NCBI GenBank assembly: GCA_905480015.1
Contig: CAJQOT010000067.1
Span: forward strand, 1-34,458
Length of the DNA stretch: 34,458 nt
From: an uncultured Rickettsiales bacterium
GTDB taxonomy: Bacteria > Pseudomonadota > Alphaproteobacteria > Rickettsiales > Deianiraeaceae
Direction: 5' to 3'
Positions 7,471 through 15,143 of this stretch are shown here, one piece after another (positions within the stretch are counted from its first letter, which is position 1; every line of letters starts with the position of its first letter). The notes under the pieces were generated by a model that saw nothing but the letters and a program-made list of their open reading frames with translations, did no database searches and was not told where the DNA came from. Made by a program: the position numbers and the translations under genes.

Positions 7471-7667
7471 TTAACATCAAAAAATTCATATTTTGTCTCA
7501 CTTTCTAACTCCTCTATTCCGCTTGTAAGTGCATGAACTTCTTTTTCTAAATTTCGTTTAGCGGAAAAAACTGACTTTAAAAATGCTTTAATTTCATTTG
7601 GCTTAAAGAACAAAATTGCCACAAGGCAAACAATAATAATTTCACCAAATGACACACCCATATACAT
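7449..7667 (-). CDS. TatA/TatB-like small membrane protein
   Basis: A 72-residue protein with one N-terminal membrane helix. The first residues (MGVSFGEIIIVCLVAILFF from ATG 7661) end in KPNEIKAFLKS, followed by a charged amphipathic helix and a hydrophilic tail. This is the TatA/B layout. The Glu in SFGEI is at the position of the conserved TatB Glu8, and the Pro of KPNE matches the hinge. The motif is weaker than in typical TatB, where V-x-GP-x-x-LP is expected. Starts at 7667 and 7661 are both possible. The end overlaps purQ. If correct, it would be part of the twin-arginine translocase, but tatC is not here. Confidence 0.55.
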   Translation of the reverse strand: MYMGVSFGEIIIVCLVAILFFKPNEIKAFLKSVFSAKRNLEKEVHALTSGIEELESETKYEFFDVKCHQKQR

Positions 7668-7713
7668 ACAAAAGTTGGTGGTTATTGAAATTATATAGCG
7701 TGAAAGTCAAGAT

Positions 7714-9141
7714 TTATCTTTTCTTGATTGCGGGCTTCTTCCCTGCGAATGGGTTTTTAGAAGTTTCAACTTTAAAGCGTAATGGAATTGAGTTAAGGTT
7801 GAAATCTTTTGCAAGGCAGTTGCGAAGGTATCTCATATAGCTTTGGTGGATGTCCCGCGTGTTGGAGAAAATTACAAAAGTCGGTGGGCGAATTTTTGTT
7901 TGTGTAATGTACTTTAGCTTTGTATCCTTTCCTTTAAATTTTGGAGGCGAGTGCATTGCAACCCTTTGTGAAAGCCATTGGTTTATTGGTGCAGTTTGAA
8001 TTTTTGAGTTCCAAGAATCATAAAGTTTAATTACCTGTGTGAAAATCATATTGATATTTTGCCCACTTTTAGCGGAAATTTCCACAATAGAAGGGTTGGT
8101 AACTTCAATGCAGGCATTCTCAATTTTTTGGTTAATTTTTTCAATCACATCTTTTTTGTCATCCTTAAGTAAATCAATTTTGTTTAGAGCAATAATCAAT
8201 GGTCGTCCTTCTTGTGCAACTTGTGTAATAATTTGTAAATCTTGACCAATAATCCCAATGGTGGCATCAACAATTACAATCGCAATATGTGTTAAGCGTA
8301 AAGCACGCCTTGTTTCAAGGTTGGAAGACCTTTCTAGTGCGTCTGCTTTGGTGTGCCTTTGTAAGCCAGCAGTATCAATAAGTTTGACATCCCTACCATT
8401 AAATTTTGTATATGTTGCAATGGCATCACGGGTAATGCCGGATTTATCCCCAACAATAGACCTATCTTCTCCAAGAATTTTATTGAATAATGTAGATTTC
8501 CCTACATTGGGTCTGCCTAATATGCAAATATGCATAAACTGTGATAAATCTGAATTTTTACATAGCTCTTGATATTCCTGAAATTCCTCTTCGTTTTCTT
8601 TATAAAATTGCAGTATTTCTGATTTGACATCAACAATGCCAATATTATGTTCTGCCGATACCAATATTCCTTCACCAAAGCCCAAGCTCATTGCTTGTTT
8701 TTCCGATATACTCATGTCGTGTTTTCTCTCTGCCTTGTTAACCAGTAGTATTGTTTTTTTTCGTTGTTTTTGAACAAAGTTTGCGAAATGGAAGTCTTGC
8801 TCTGAAAGCCCTGTTTTTGCATCGATAACAAATAATATCATATCACTTTGCTTGATGGCAATCATTGCTTGCTCAAGCATTTGCTTGTGCATTTCAATTT
8901 CAAATTTCTCATTGTTAATATCCTGATTTTTTATCAACAAAGGGTCAATTCTACCTGAAACTCTTTCAAGTCCGGCGGTGTCAATAAGTATTGTGTGAAT
9001 ACCTAAAATTTCCGTCATTACTTCTTTACGGTTCCTTGTGACGCCGGGGGTATCTTTTGTTAAATTAAATTTCTTTCCTGCAAGAATGTTAATTATTGTA
9101 GACTTACCTACATTTGTTTTTCCTACAACGGCAATTTTCAT
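7714..9141 (-). CDS. der: Ribosome biogenesis GTPase Der (EngA)
   Basis: Der is an essential GTPase with two tandem G domains that matures the 50S subunit. In this 475-residue protein the first domain has GKTNVGKST (P-loop), DTPGVTRN and DTAG, with NKAE as G4. The second has GRPNVGKST, DKSGITRD, DTAGLQR and NKID. The C-terminal KH-like domain follows, with KLKYITQTKIRPPTFVIF and a basic end (KKPAIKKR). An insertion of about 20 residues containing KNQDINNEKFEI follows the first switch II region. Identification is secure. The reading direction and the 46-base spacing to the TatB-like gene suggest one transcript with purQ and mlaF. Confidence 0.97.
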   Translation of the reverse strand: MKIAVVGKTNVGKSTIINILAGKKFNLTKDTPGVTRNRKEVMTEILGIHTILIDTAGLERVSGRIDPLLIKNQDINNEKFEIEMHKQMLEQAMIAIKQSDMILFVIDAKTGLSEQDFHFANFVQKQRKKTILLVNKAERKHDMSISEKQAMSLGFGEGILVSAEHNIGIVDVKSEILQFYKENEEEFQEYQELCKNSDLSQFMHICILGRPNVGKSTLFNKILGEDRSIVGDKSGITRDAIATYTKFNGRDVKLIDTAGLQRHTKADALERSSNLETRRALRLTHIAIVIVDATIGIIGQDLQIITQVAQEGRPLIIALNKIDLLKDDKKDVIEKINQKIENACIEVTNPSIVEISAKSGQNINMIFTQVIKLYDSWNSKIQTAPINQWLSQRVAMHSPPKFKGKDTKLKYITQTKIRPPTFVIFSNTRDIHQSYMRYLRNCLAKDFNLNSIPLRFKVETSKNPFAGKKPAIKKR

Positions 9142-9192
9142 TTGTATGTTAATGGTTTTTAAAAGACAAATGTATGGTGGGTATAAGTCAAG

Positions 9193-9492
9193 CTATTTGC
9201 CACATGAAAGCTTTGAAGACTGTATAAATTGTTTTCCTTTGCCAACATCACATCTACGCCTCCATTGTTCTTGGTTGTTTAAGGCGTATTTTATTCTCTT
9301 AAGAACAAAATATGGATTTAACTCTGCATATTGACACACGGAGAGAAAATCTAGATTTTCAATATTGAACCATACAAGAGCCTCACCTCTCGCCTTGATG
9401 TTTTCTCCTCTTTTAGACTGAGTTATACAGTCAAGAGTTGCCTGTAAAATCACTGCCCTCCAAAGACTAACTTCGTGGGTACCTTTTTGCAT
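9193..9492 (-). CDS. Small conserved-looking alphaproteobacterial protein, unknown function
   Basis: A 99-residue protein read from the ATG at 9492 (a TTG three bases earlier is also in frame). It contains EVSLWRAVILQATLDCIT, SKRGENIKARGEALVWF, DFLSVCQYAELNPYFVLKRIK. I recall similar short proteins with an ALWRAVI-L-A-D opening, an SKR..D..AR..AL-WL middle and a C..A-L-P..V-R ending in alphaproteobacteria, with no established role. The layout (two helices, then a C..A-x-L-P..V helix resembling a DNA-binding helix) hints at a regulator, but I cannot assign one. It ends 52 bases upstream of der on the same strand. Confidence 0.68.
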   Translation of the reverse strand: MQKGTHEVSLWRAVILQATLDCITQSKRGENIKARGEALVWFNIENLDFLSVCQYAELNPYFVLKRIKYALNNQEQWRRRCDVGKGKQFIQSSKLSCGK

Positions 9493-9498
9493 CAACTT

Positions 9499-9529
9499 AT
9501 TATAAATTAATACATTACTAGTAATACAA
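9499..9529 (-). promoter_or_regulatory. Promoter-like pair with a palindrome in the spacer
   Basis: On the minus strand TTGTAT (9529-9524) and a perfect TATAAT (9504-9499) are 19 bases apart. A perfect 12-base palindrome, ATTACTAGTAAT (9514-9525), overlaps the -35 and spacer. Transcription would begin at about 9492, the ATG of the small gene, giving a leaderless message. The palindrome could be an operator. Confidence 0.35.
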
Positions 9530-9555
9530 TAAATTGATTATGGAAGCACAACGCC

Positions 9556-9587
9556 GTCCCATAAATTTGGTCATTGTTTTATGGGAC
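9556..9587. repeat. Hairpin 1 of a related pair (GTCCC...GGGAC)
   Basis: A perfect 10-bp stem GTCCCATAAA/TTTATGGGAC (9556-9565 with 9578-9587) encloses a 12-base loop in the gene-free stretch 9493-9814. On the plus strand it is followed by AAAAAG. It resembles hairpin 2 some 70 bases further on. Confidence 0.55.
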
Positions 9588-9626
9588 AAAAAGATCGCCT
9601 CTATCACTGCGTTTAGAATTGAGATC

Positions 9627-9655
9627 AAAAATTTGTCCCTATTTTAGGGGACAAA
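9627..9655 (-). terminator. Hairpin 2, likely terminator of tsaB-ribF-nadC
   Basis: An 8-bp stem TTTGTCCC/GGGACAAA (9632-9639 with 9648-9655) has an 8-base loop. Read on the minus strand, it is followed directly by five T residues (9631-9627), the form of a rho-independent terminator, 160 bases after the nadC stop. The remaining gene-free bases from 9656 to 9814 are A/T-rich and show nothing I recognise. Confidence 0.5.
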
Positions 9656-9814
9656 AAAGTAAAATTATAACCATACTTAATTATTACATTTTTTCATCGT
9701 TTATATTGTGTGTAAGAAGTAATAGCATGAAATATTGTTGTTTTTTAGTCGATTTTTTATAGTTTTTCCTCACTATTCATAGGGTATTTCAAAAAAAATA
9801 TTTTTGATAAACAA

Positions 9815-10651
9815 TTAGAGAACCTCTAGAGAAATATCAACCGCATCTACCGAGTGGGTTAAATTACCAATAGAAATATAGTCAATATCAAGCCCCTTGT
9901 ATTGGGCAATTGTTTTCAGCGTGATTCCACCAGAAACTTCAATATACGATGAAGAATTATTGCGAATAATTTTACTTGCCACTTTGATTTTATCAATCGT
10001 CATATTATCAAGCAAAATAAAATCAACGCCACAAGTTGAAGTCTCTTCAACTTGAGTAATATTATCACACTCAACTTCAATTTTAACATTAGGTGTATTT
10101 TTTCTTACAAGACGCACCGCGTCGTAAATGCTACCATTTGCAGCAACAATGTGATTATCTTTAATCATTGCCATTTCAGCGAGGTTCATCCTGTGGTTAA
10201 AACCACCACCAACTTTAACCGCATACTTTTGCAAACGACGCAAATACGGCATAGTTTTTCTTGTATCAAGTATTTTAATTCTTTTATCATCAAGTGTATT
10301 TATAAACTCTTGTGTTTTTGTCGCTATACCACTTAAATGCTGAATTAAATTCAAAACACAACGCTCCACTTGAAGGAGCTCTTTAATTGACGCCTTACCA
10401 CTAATAACCACATCTCCATGGTGAATAACCTGTCCATTGGAAGCGGAATATGTAATTTCATTTTTTGCCAAAACAACCGCCAACGCTTGCGACATTGCCT
10501 CAACACCACACAAAACAAAGGGCAAAGCCTGTTTAGATGTCACTTTAAAAGTATGCATTGTATTTTGTACAATAATACTATTCGTTGTAATATCTTGGAA
10601 TGCTTTATCCTCTTTTAACAAAGAGGTTATTTCAGATTTGATGATTTGCAT
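9815..10651 (-). CDS. nadC: Nicotinate-nucleotide pyrophosphorylase (quinolinate phosphoribosyltransferase)
   Basis: NadC condenses quinolinate with PRPP to give nicotinate mononucleotide, CO2 and PPi, the entry to NAD from quinolinate. The 278-residue protein has the family core: RCVLNLIQHLSGIAT, then LDTRKTMPYLRRLQKYAVKVGGG with the substrate-binding Arg and Lys residues, then HRMNLAEMAMIKDNHI, EVECDN, FILLDNM and EVSGGI, ending SIGNLTHSV. Length is normal. It is the last gene of tsaB-ribF-nadC, overlapping ribF by 20 bases. nadA lies about 1.6 kb away on the other strand, so both final steps of quinolinate use are present. Confidence 0.97.
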   Translation of the reverse strand: MQIIKSEITSLLKEDKAFQDITTNSIIVQNTMHTFKVTSKQALPFVLCGVEAMSQALAVVLAKNEITYSASNGQVIHHGDVVISGKASIKELLQVERCVLNLIQHLSGIATKTQEFINTLDDKRIKILDTRKTMPYLRRLQKYAVKVGGGFNHRMNLAEMAMIKDNHIVAANGSIYDAVRLVRKNTPNVKIEVECDNITQVEETSTCGVDFILLDNMTIDKIKVASKIIRNNSSSYIEVSGGITLKTIAQYKGLDIDYISIGNLTHSVDAVDISLEVL

Positions 10652-11546
10652 AATGTAAATTTTTAGCTACTTTAATATCTTCCATAATTTGAAATTGCAA
10701 TTTTTTTATATCTGAAAATTTGACTTCATCTCGTATTTTACTTAAGAGTGCAACATGAATTTCCTTGCCATATATTTCTTGTGTAAAATCAAAAATATGC
10801 GTTTCAAGAATTGGAATCTTTTCCTCTGTTATAGTAGGTTTGACACCATAATTGCTAATACTTTGAAATATTTCTCCGTCAATGGTTGTTCGCGTTAAAT
10901 ATACTCCATATGGTGGAACAACTTTGGTATTATCAATTTGTATGTTTGCCGTTGGAAAGCCTAAAACTTTACCTGCCATTTGCATACCTTTTTCTACCAT
11001 ACCATTCACAAAATATGGAATATTTGACACATCGCTATATTGTTTAAAATTTCCACTTTGAATACATTTTTTCAGTTGAGAAGAGCTAACCTTTTCTTCA
11101 ATACCCCCTACCCTCTCCACAACATGGGCTGTATATTTAAATTTATTTTGCATTGCGATTAAATCTTCCACACCACACGACTGACACACACCAAAGCGAA
11201 AATCTTCACCCACAATAATATTGTTGGTAACTTGTGAAATTTTACTTAAAAACTCTTCACCGGTCATTTTTGCAATTGTATTGTCAAATTGTAAAACAAT
11301 AAGTACATTCATGCCAAAAGTTTGAATGGTTTTTGCCCTCTCTTCCTCTGTGTAAATTGTATTATTTCCTCTTTTAAAATAAATAAACGGCAATGGGGAG
11401 AATGTCAGAACACCACACGACATAAATTCTTTTGATTTCCCCAGCAATGCTTCATGACCCAAGTGGATACCGTCAAACTTTCCAATACATAGTGCTTCAA
11501 CATTGATGGACGGAAGGCTGTTTATATCGCATTTAATTGTCTTCAT
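10632..11546 (-). CDS. ribF: Bifunctional riboflavin kinase / FAD synthetase
   Basis: RibF converts riboflavin to FMN and then FAD. The 304-residue protein has an N-terminal nucleotidyltransferase domain with ALCIGKFDGIHLGHEALL (the HxGH motif), IVGEDFRFG, and SSQLKKCIQSGNF. The C-terminal flavokinase domain shows KVLGFPTANI, VPPYGVYLT, SISNYGVKPT and ETHIFDF...YGKEIHV. A Cys-bearing segment (VCQSCGVEDL) replaces part of the usual G-x-x-G-x loop. Its start overlaps the tsaB stop (ATGA) and its end overlaps nadC by 20 bases, so flavin and NAD cofactor genes are co-expressed. Identification is secure. Confidence 0.96.
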   Translation of the reverse strand: MKTIKCDINSLPSINVEALCIGKFDGIHLGHEALLGKSKEFMSCGVLTFSPLPFIYFKRGNNTIYTEEERAKTIQTFGMNVLIVLQFDNTIAKMTGEEFLSKISQVTNNIIVGEDFRFGVCQSCGVEDLIAMQNKFKYTAHVVERVGGIEEKVSSSQLKKCIQSGNFKQYSDVSNIPYFVNGMVEKGMQMAGKVLGFPTANIQIDNTKVVPPYGVYLTRTTIDGEIFQSISNYGVKPTITEEKIPILETHIFDFTQEIYGKEIHVALLSKIRDEVKFSDIKKLQFQIMEDIKVAKNLHYANHQI

Positions 11547-12154
11547 TTAATCTTTTTCATATTTTTTGGTATTACTGCATTAATAGGGCGAACATACAAT
11601 GGTTCACAAAATACCGGAGGCTTTTTAAAGAAAAACCTTTGAATTAATTGAGATGCAATCGGCATTTCTTCAAAATGTTGCATTTCACCAGAAATAGAAA
11701 TACCAACGCTAATTATACAAACATTTGTGGGAATGCTTGCTATTGGTATATGCTTAACATCTTCAATAAAAATACCATTTGCATTAAATTCCTGATAATA
11801 CACATGCCCTTTTAATGCCTTTATTGCTATTGCAATATTTTGCTCTGGGTTTTTAACAATATAACATTCAAGGCTTGAAATACCATACAAAGGAATTTGA
11901 AATGGAGCAACAAGACCTTGTGCAAACGCAATCCCAATACGCAAACCTGTAAACGCACCTGGGCCATGGTTTATAATTATACCACTTAAGTCTTTTACTT
12001 TTAAACAATTTCCATCTAAAAGTTTTTGCACAATTATTGGCAACTGTTCTGCTTGCATTCTTGGTGTACTATGAACCTCTTCAGTCATTTTGCCGTCCAC
12101 ATACAAACACACCGATGTACTTTGAAAACACGATTCAATCGCAAGTAATTTCAT
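11543..12154 (-). CDS. tsaB: tRNA threonylcarbamoyladenosine biosynthesis protein TsaB
   Basis: TsaB is the ASKHA-fold partner of TsaD and TsaE in making the t6A modification at position 37 of ANN-decoding tRNAs. The 203-residue protein starts MKLLAIESCFQSTSV, then has the conserved HGPGAFTGLRIGIAFAQGL block at about residues 64-82 and YGISSLE. The C-terminal half is degenerate, as is usual in this family. It is the first gene of the tsaB-ribF-nadC run, divergent from nadA with a gap of 110 bases that should hold both promoters. Length is slightly below the E. coli protein (231). Confidence 0.93.
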   Translation of the reverse strand: MKLLAIESCFQSTSVCLYVDGKMTEEVHSTPRMQAEQLPIIVQKLLDGNCLKVKDLSGIIINHGPGAFTGLRIGIAFAQGLVAPFQIPLYGISSLECYIVKNPEQNIAIAIKALKGHVYYQEFNANGIFIEDVKHIPIASIPTNVCIISVGISISGEMQHFEEMPIASQLIQRFFFKKPPVFCEPLYVRPINAVIPKNMKKIK

Positions 12155-12223
12155 ATTTTTTTCCTTAACAAAGGAAATGCTAGCTATTTGTAATAAAATA
12201 TCAAGCTATTTTACTTGACAAAC

Positions 12224-12252
12224 TTGACATTTTTTTTAAAAAGCAATAATCA
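12224..12252 (+). promoter_or_regulatory. Possible nadA promoter
   Basis: A consensus TTGACA (12224-12229) is followed after 17 bases by TAATCA (12247-12252). A second TTGACA lies at 12215-12220, so ACTTGACA occurs twice in tandem. The start codon is at 12265, preceded by TAGG; the inferred message would have a very short leader, which weakens the call. Confidence 0.4.
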
Positions 12253-12264
12253 TTTATAGGTAGA

Positions 12265-13203
12265 ATGTCAGGTTTAAATATTGAAAATGAAATAGCGAGG
12301 CTCAAGCAAGAAAAGAATGCAATCATCTTGGCTCATTACTATCAAGATTCTGAAATACAAGACATCGCAGATTTCATTGGCGACTCTCTTGATTTATCAA
12401 AAAAAGCACAAGCATCACAGGCTGATATCATTATTTTTGCAGGTGTTAGATTTATGGCAGAGGTTGCAAAAATTCTCAATCCAAAGGCAAAAGTTTTTAT
12501 TCCAGACCTTAACGCTGGATGTTCCCTTGAAGATTCATGTAAAGCAGAGGATCTTGCAATCTTTAAACAAAAATATCCAGACCATACCGTAATTAGCTAT
12601 ATTAATTGCTCAACGCATGTCAAAGCACTTTCTGATATCATCTGCACATCAACAAATGCAGAAAAAATTATAAAATCTATCCCAAAGGAAAAGCCTATTT
12701 TATTTGCACCAGATAGACACCTCGGAGGGTATCTAATAAAAACACTTGGAAGGGAAATGACTTTGTGGAATGGTTCATGTATAGTTCACGAACGCTTCTC
12801 GGAAAAAAACCTTGTCAAATTGAAAACTCAAAACCCTGACGCACAAATCATCGCTCACCCTGAATGCCCAGAGACGCTTTTAAAATACGCAGACTTCATC
12901 GGGTCTACTTCAAAGCTTTTAAAATTCACACAAGGTAACGGTGGAAAATTCATTGTACTGACAGAGCACGGCATTATTCATCAAATGAAGAAATTGAATA
13001 CACAGGCGGAATTTTTAACAGTACCATACCTAGAAAGAGACGGTGTAACATGTATTAATTGTAACTCGTGTGAATTTATGAAACTTAACACTGTAGAAAA
13101 AATTTATGATATTCTAAAGAATGAAAAAAATGAAGTTATCATTCCAGAAAAATTGAGATTAAAAGCCAAAAAATCCCTTGATGCAATGCTTGATTTATCT
13201 TAA
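12265..13203 (+). CDS. nadA: Quinolinate synthase
   Basis: NadA condenses iminoaspartate with dihydroxyacetone phosphate to quinolinate, using a [4Fe-4S] cluster. The 312-residue protein has AIILAHYYQDSEIQD, GDSLDLSK, FAGVRFMAE, AGCSLEDSC (cluster Cys at 86), FAPDRHLGGY, WNGSCIVHERF (cluster Cys 172), HPECPE, GSTSKLL, TEHGI and a CINCNSC triplet (263, 266, 269), which supplies the third ligand. All parts of the fold are present. It converges on dnaQ with a 4-base overlap. nadB (aspartate oxidase) is not in the window; nadC is close by on the other strand. Confidence 0.97.
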   Translation: MSGLNIENEIARLKQEKNAIILAHYYQDSEIQDIADFIGDSLDLSKKAQASQADIIIFAGVRFMAEVAKILNPKAKVFIPDLNAGCSLEDSCKAEDLAIFKQKYPDHTVISYINCSTHVKALSDIICTSTNAEKIIKSIPKEKPILFAPDRHLGGYLIKTLGREMTLWNGSCIVHERFSEKNLVKLKTQNPDAQIIAHPECPETLLKYADFIGSTSKLLKFTQGNGGKFIVLTEHGIIHQMKKLNTQAEFLTVPYLERDGVTCINCNSCEFMKLNTVEKIYDILKNEKNEVIIPEKLRLKAKKSLDAMLDLS

Positions 13204-13805
13204 AGTGTAATAAAATTCATACTAGAGTAGTCTTCTCGTATTGCTGTATTTTCAGAAATATATTTTAATTTCCTAAGGTGAATATCCATTTCTTTGTCAA
13301 TGTGTAGAAATACATGGCTCAAAAGCTGAGCATCAAGCAATGCACCGTGCAATGTCCTTGAGGTTTTATCAATCGCAAATTTATTGCAAAGTGCATCAAG
13401 TGATGCCCTCTCACCAATGTAGTTTTTTCTTGCAAGAACAAGGGTGTCTATTACTTCATTTTCAATATTTGATAAACCTGCAATTTGCAATTCATTGTTA
13501 ATAAACGATGTATCAAACGGAGCATTATGAATTACAAGCACCGCATTGTTAATAAATGAGAGAAATTCTTCTGCAACCGCAGAAAATTTTGGTGCACTCT
13601 TCACGCTTGCCAATGTTATGCCATGCACTGCCTCCGCCTCTTTATCTATTGCTCTTTCTGGGTTTAGTAGGGTACGGTACTCCTTCCCTGTAACACTTCC
13701 ATTGATTATCTCAACACAGCCAATTTCAATAACCCTATGACCTTGCCTTACAAGCGTTCCCGTGGTTTCTGTATCTAGACAAATATACCTTACATCTGTT
13801 TTCAT
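13200..13805 (-). CDS. dnaQ: DNA polymerase III epsilon subunit (3'-5' proofreading exonuclease)
   Basis: DnaQ is the proofreading exonuclease of the replicative polymerase. The 201-residue protein has the DEDDh set: ICLDTETTG (ExoI, Asp and Glu), VIHNAPFDTSFINNEL (ExoII) and HGALLDAQLLSHVF (ExoIII, His and Asp). Length suits the short alphaproteobacterial form, with little C-terminal extension beyond the exonuclease domain; it ends at 201 residues against 243 in E. coli, so the polymerase-binding tail is short. It overlaps the coq10-like gene by 4 bases (ATGA) and the convergent nadA end by 4. Confidence 0.95.
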   Translation of the reverse strand: MKTDVRYICLDTETTGTLVRQGHRVIEIGCVEIINGSVTGKEYRTLLNPERAIDKEAEAVHGITLASVKSAPKFSAVAEEFLSFINNAVLVIHNAPFDTSFINNELQIAGLSNIENEVIDTLVLARKNYIGERASLDALCNKFAIDKTSRTLHGALLDAQLLSHVFLHIDKEMDIHLRKLKYISENTAIREDYSSMNFITL

Positions 13806-14254
13806 ATCACGCTCAATGTTCTTCTTGCATGTCTTGCAAATACCTCCACCATATTCTCTGAATATTTCATAAATAATGAAGATGTTATAACATTTAAAAT
13901 AGGGTTGTGCATGTCAAATGATATTTCATAAGTTACTGACGTTCCACCAATACAAGGTTTAAAATTCCATGTGCTATTTAGATTTTTGAATACAGATGAG
14001 TCAGCATTTGTAATGTTAATAGATAGTTCTATTGGAAACAATTTAATAGATGATATATAAGATTTTTTAAAGCATTTTATAGGTGTAATATACTCTATAC
14101 ACATTGTTGCCAGTATTTCCTCATCTGTTTTCCCATGCACAATAACACCTGCACAATGAGGAACAAAAAGCGGGTAACTTTCAACGTCAACAATCATACT
14201 GTATAAATCGACAGGTTTATGTGGAAATGTTTGTATTATTTTTCTATAAGGCAT
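13802..14254 (-). CDS. Coq10/RatA-type START domain protein
   Basis: A 150-residue member of the polyketide cyclase/START family. The start matches the Coq10 and RatA pattern: F-P-H-K-P-VDLY-MIVDVESYPLFVPHC (residues 9-30), followed by an antiparallel sheet and the closing IT-SLF..-SENMVEVFARHAR helix. Coq10 homologues bind ubiquinone and help it reach the respiratory chain; the E. coli RatA name comes from a ribosome-related report. The mitochondrial-like role is more likely in an alphaproteobacterium. It overlaps the GS-like gene by 11 bases upstream and dnaQ by 4 downstream. Confidence 0.88.
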   Translation of the reverse strand: MPYRKIIQTFPHKPVDLYSMIVDVESYPLFVPHCAGVIVHGKTDEEILATMCIEYITPIKCFKKSYISSIKLFPIELSINITNADSSVFKNLNSTWNFKPCIGGTSVTYEISFDMHNPILNVITSSLFMKYSENMVEVFARHARRTLSVI

Positions 14255-15143
14255 TTTTTTTACAAAAATTCTTCATTTTTTTTAAGAGATCACTCCCCGT
14301 AAATTCTTCAATTGCTTGCAAGTGTGTAATAGCCAGCGAACTAGCTGTAGAATGAATAGAGTCTATAAATGTTTGTGGGAAATATACATTAGACGGACAC
14401 AATGATGATGACATAATGGCCAATGCAAGGTGATATGGGTTTGCAAGTGGTGACGCCAATCTATGTTCTATCCTGCTACCAAATGTAGAATTAGGAATTG
14501 ATGTTAAGCGTACTGCAACTGTACGATTTTCCATGCCCCATGTTATATGGGTTGGAGAATTTTTAAATTTCTTTACAAAATTATGGTTAGCAACACGCTG
14601 TATACACTCAACTGTAGGGCATGCAATATATACCATACTACCAATGGATGACATCATGTTTTGTAATATACGCATTAATACTATACTACTATGCGACAGT
14701 GGCAATGAAGTATGAATTGCATTAACGGACACATTGAACTGCATTCCAGATGGAGGTTGATTTTCGTTAAAAACCGCACTAAAACACGCTCTGTTATTAT
14801 GTTGATTCGATATTACATCAATTTGATGGCGAATTATATATATCATATCGCACAATTCAAGCAATGATGTACATGGAACCGTTGTAACTTCATACTGGTT
14901 ATCACCAAGCTCTGATTTTACTTCATACAAAAATGGTATGCGTGAAATTTCATCAAGCAATAATTGCGTTGGCTTTGAAAAAAAATAAAATTCCAATTCA
15001 AACCCAGCGGTGATTTTACTCAAATTAAACTGTTTTAAAAATGCACGCTCAACACCTACAATGGCATTAAAGATTGCCTTGATACTAAATGCGTTAAGAG
15101 GGTTTGAAAAACTTTGAATATTTTTGTTAACTTTAAGCACCAT
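14244..15143 (-). CDS. Glutamine synthetase-like protein, catalytic domain only
   Basis: This 299-residue protein resembles the C-terminal barrel of glutamine synthetase. Motifs in order: FELEFYF at 48-54 (the paired Glu metal ligands), GDNQYEV at 80-86 (a third Glu), PPSGMQFNVSV at 130-140 (where GS has SGMHxH), WGMENRTVAVRL at 202-213 (NR and Arg of the active site) and SRIEHRLASPLANPYHLALAI at 223-243. The N-terminal beta-grasp domain of about 100 residues is missing, and the SGMH His is Gln, so ordinary GS activity is doubtful. It might be a gamma-glutamyl ligase-like enzyme or regulator. It lies between trxA and coq10, overlapping both by 11 bases. Confidence 0.82.
   Translation of the reverse strand: MVLKVNKNIQSFSNPLNAFSIKAIFNAIVGVERAFLKQFNLSKITAGFELEFYFFSKPTQLLLDEISRIPFLYEVKSELGDNQYEVTTVPCTSLLELCDMIYIIRHQIDVISNQHNNRACFSAVFNENQPPSGMQFNVSVNAIHTSLPLSHSSIVLMRILQNMMSSIGSMVYIACPTVECIQRVANHNFVKKFKNSPTHITWGMENRTVAVRLTSIPNSTFGSRIEHRLASPLANPYHLALAIMSSSLCPSNVYFPQTFIDSIHSTASSLAITHLQAIEEFTGSDLLKKMKNFCKKNAL

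Noticed and set aside
9574-9762. 62-codon plus-strand frame in the gap before nadC
   Set aside because: It runs through both hairpins and has no family resemblance.
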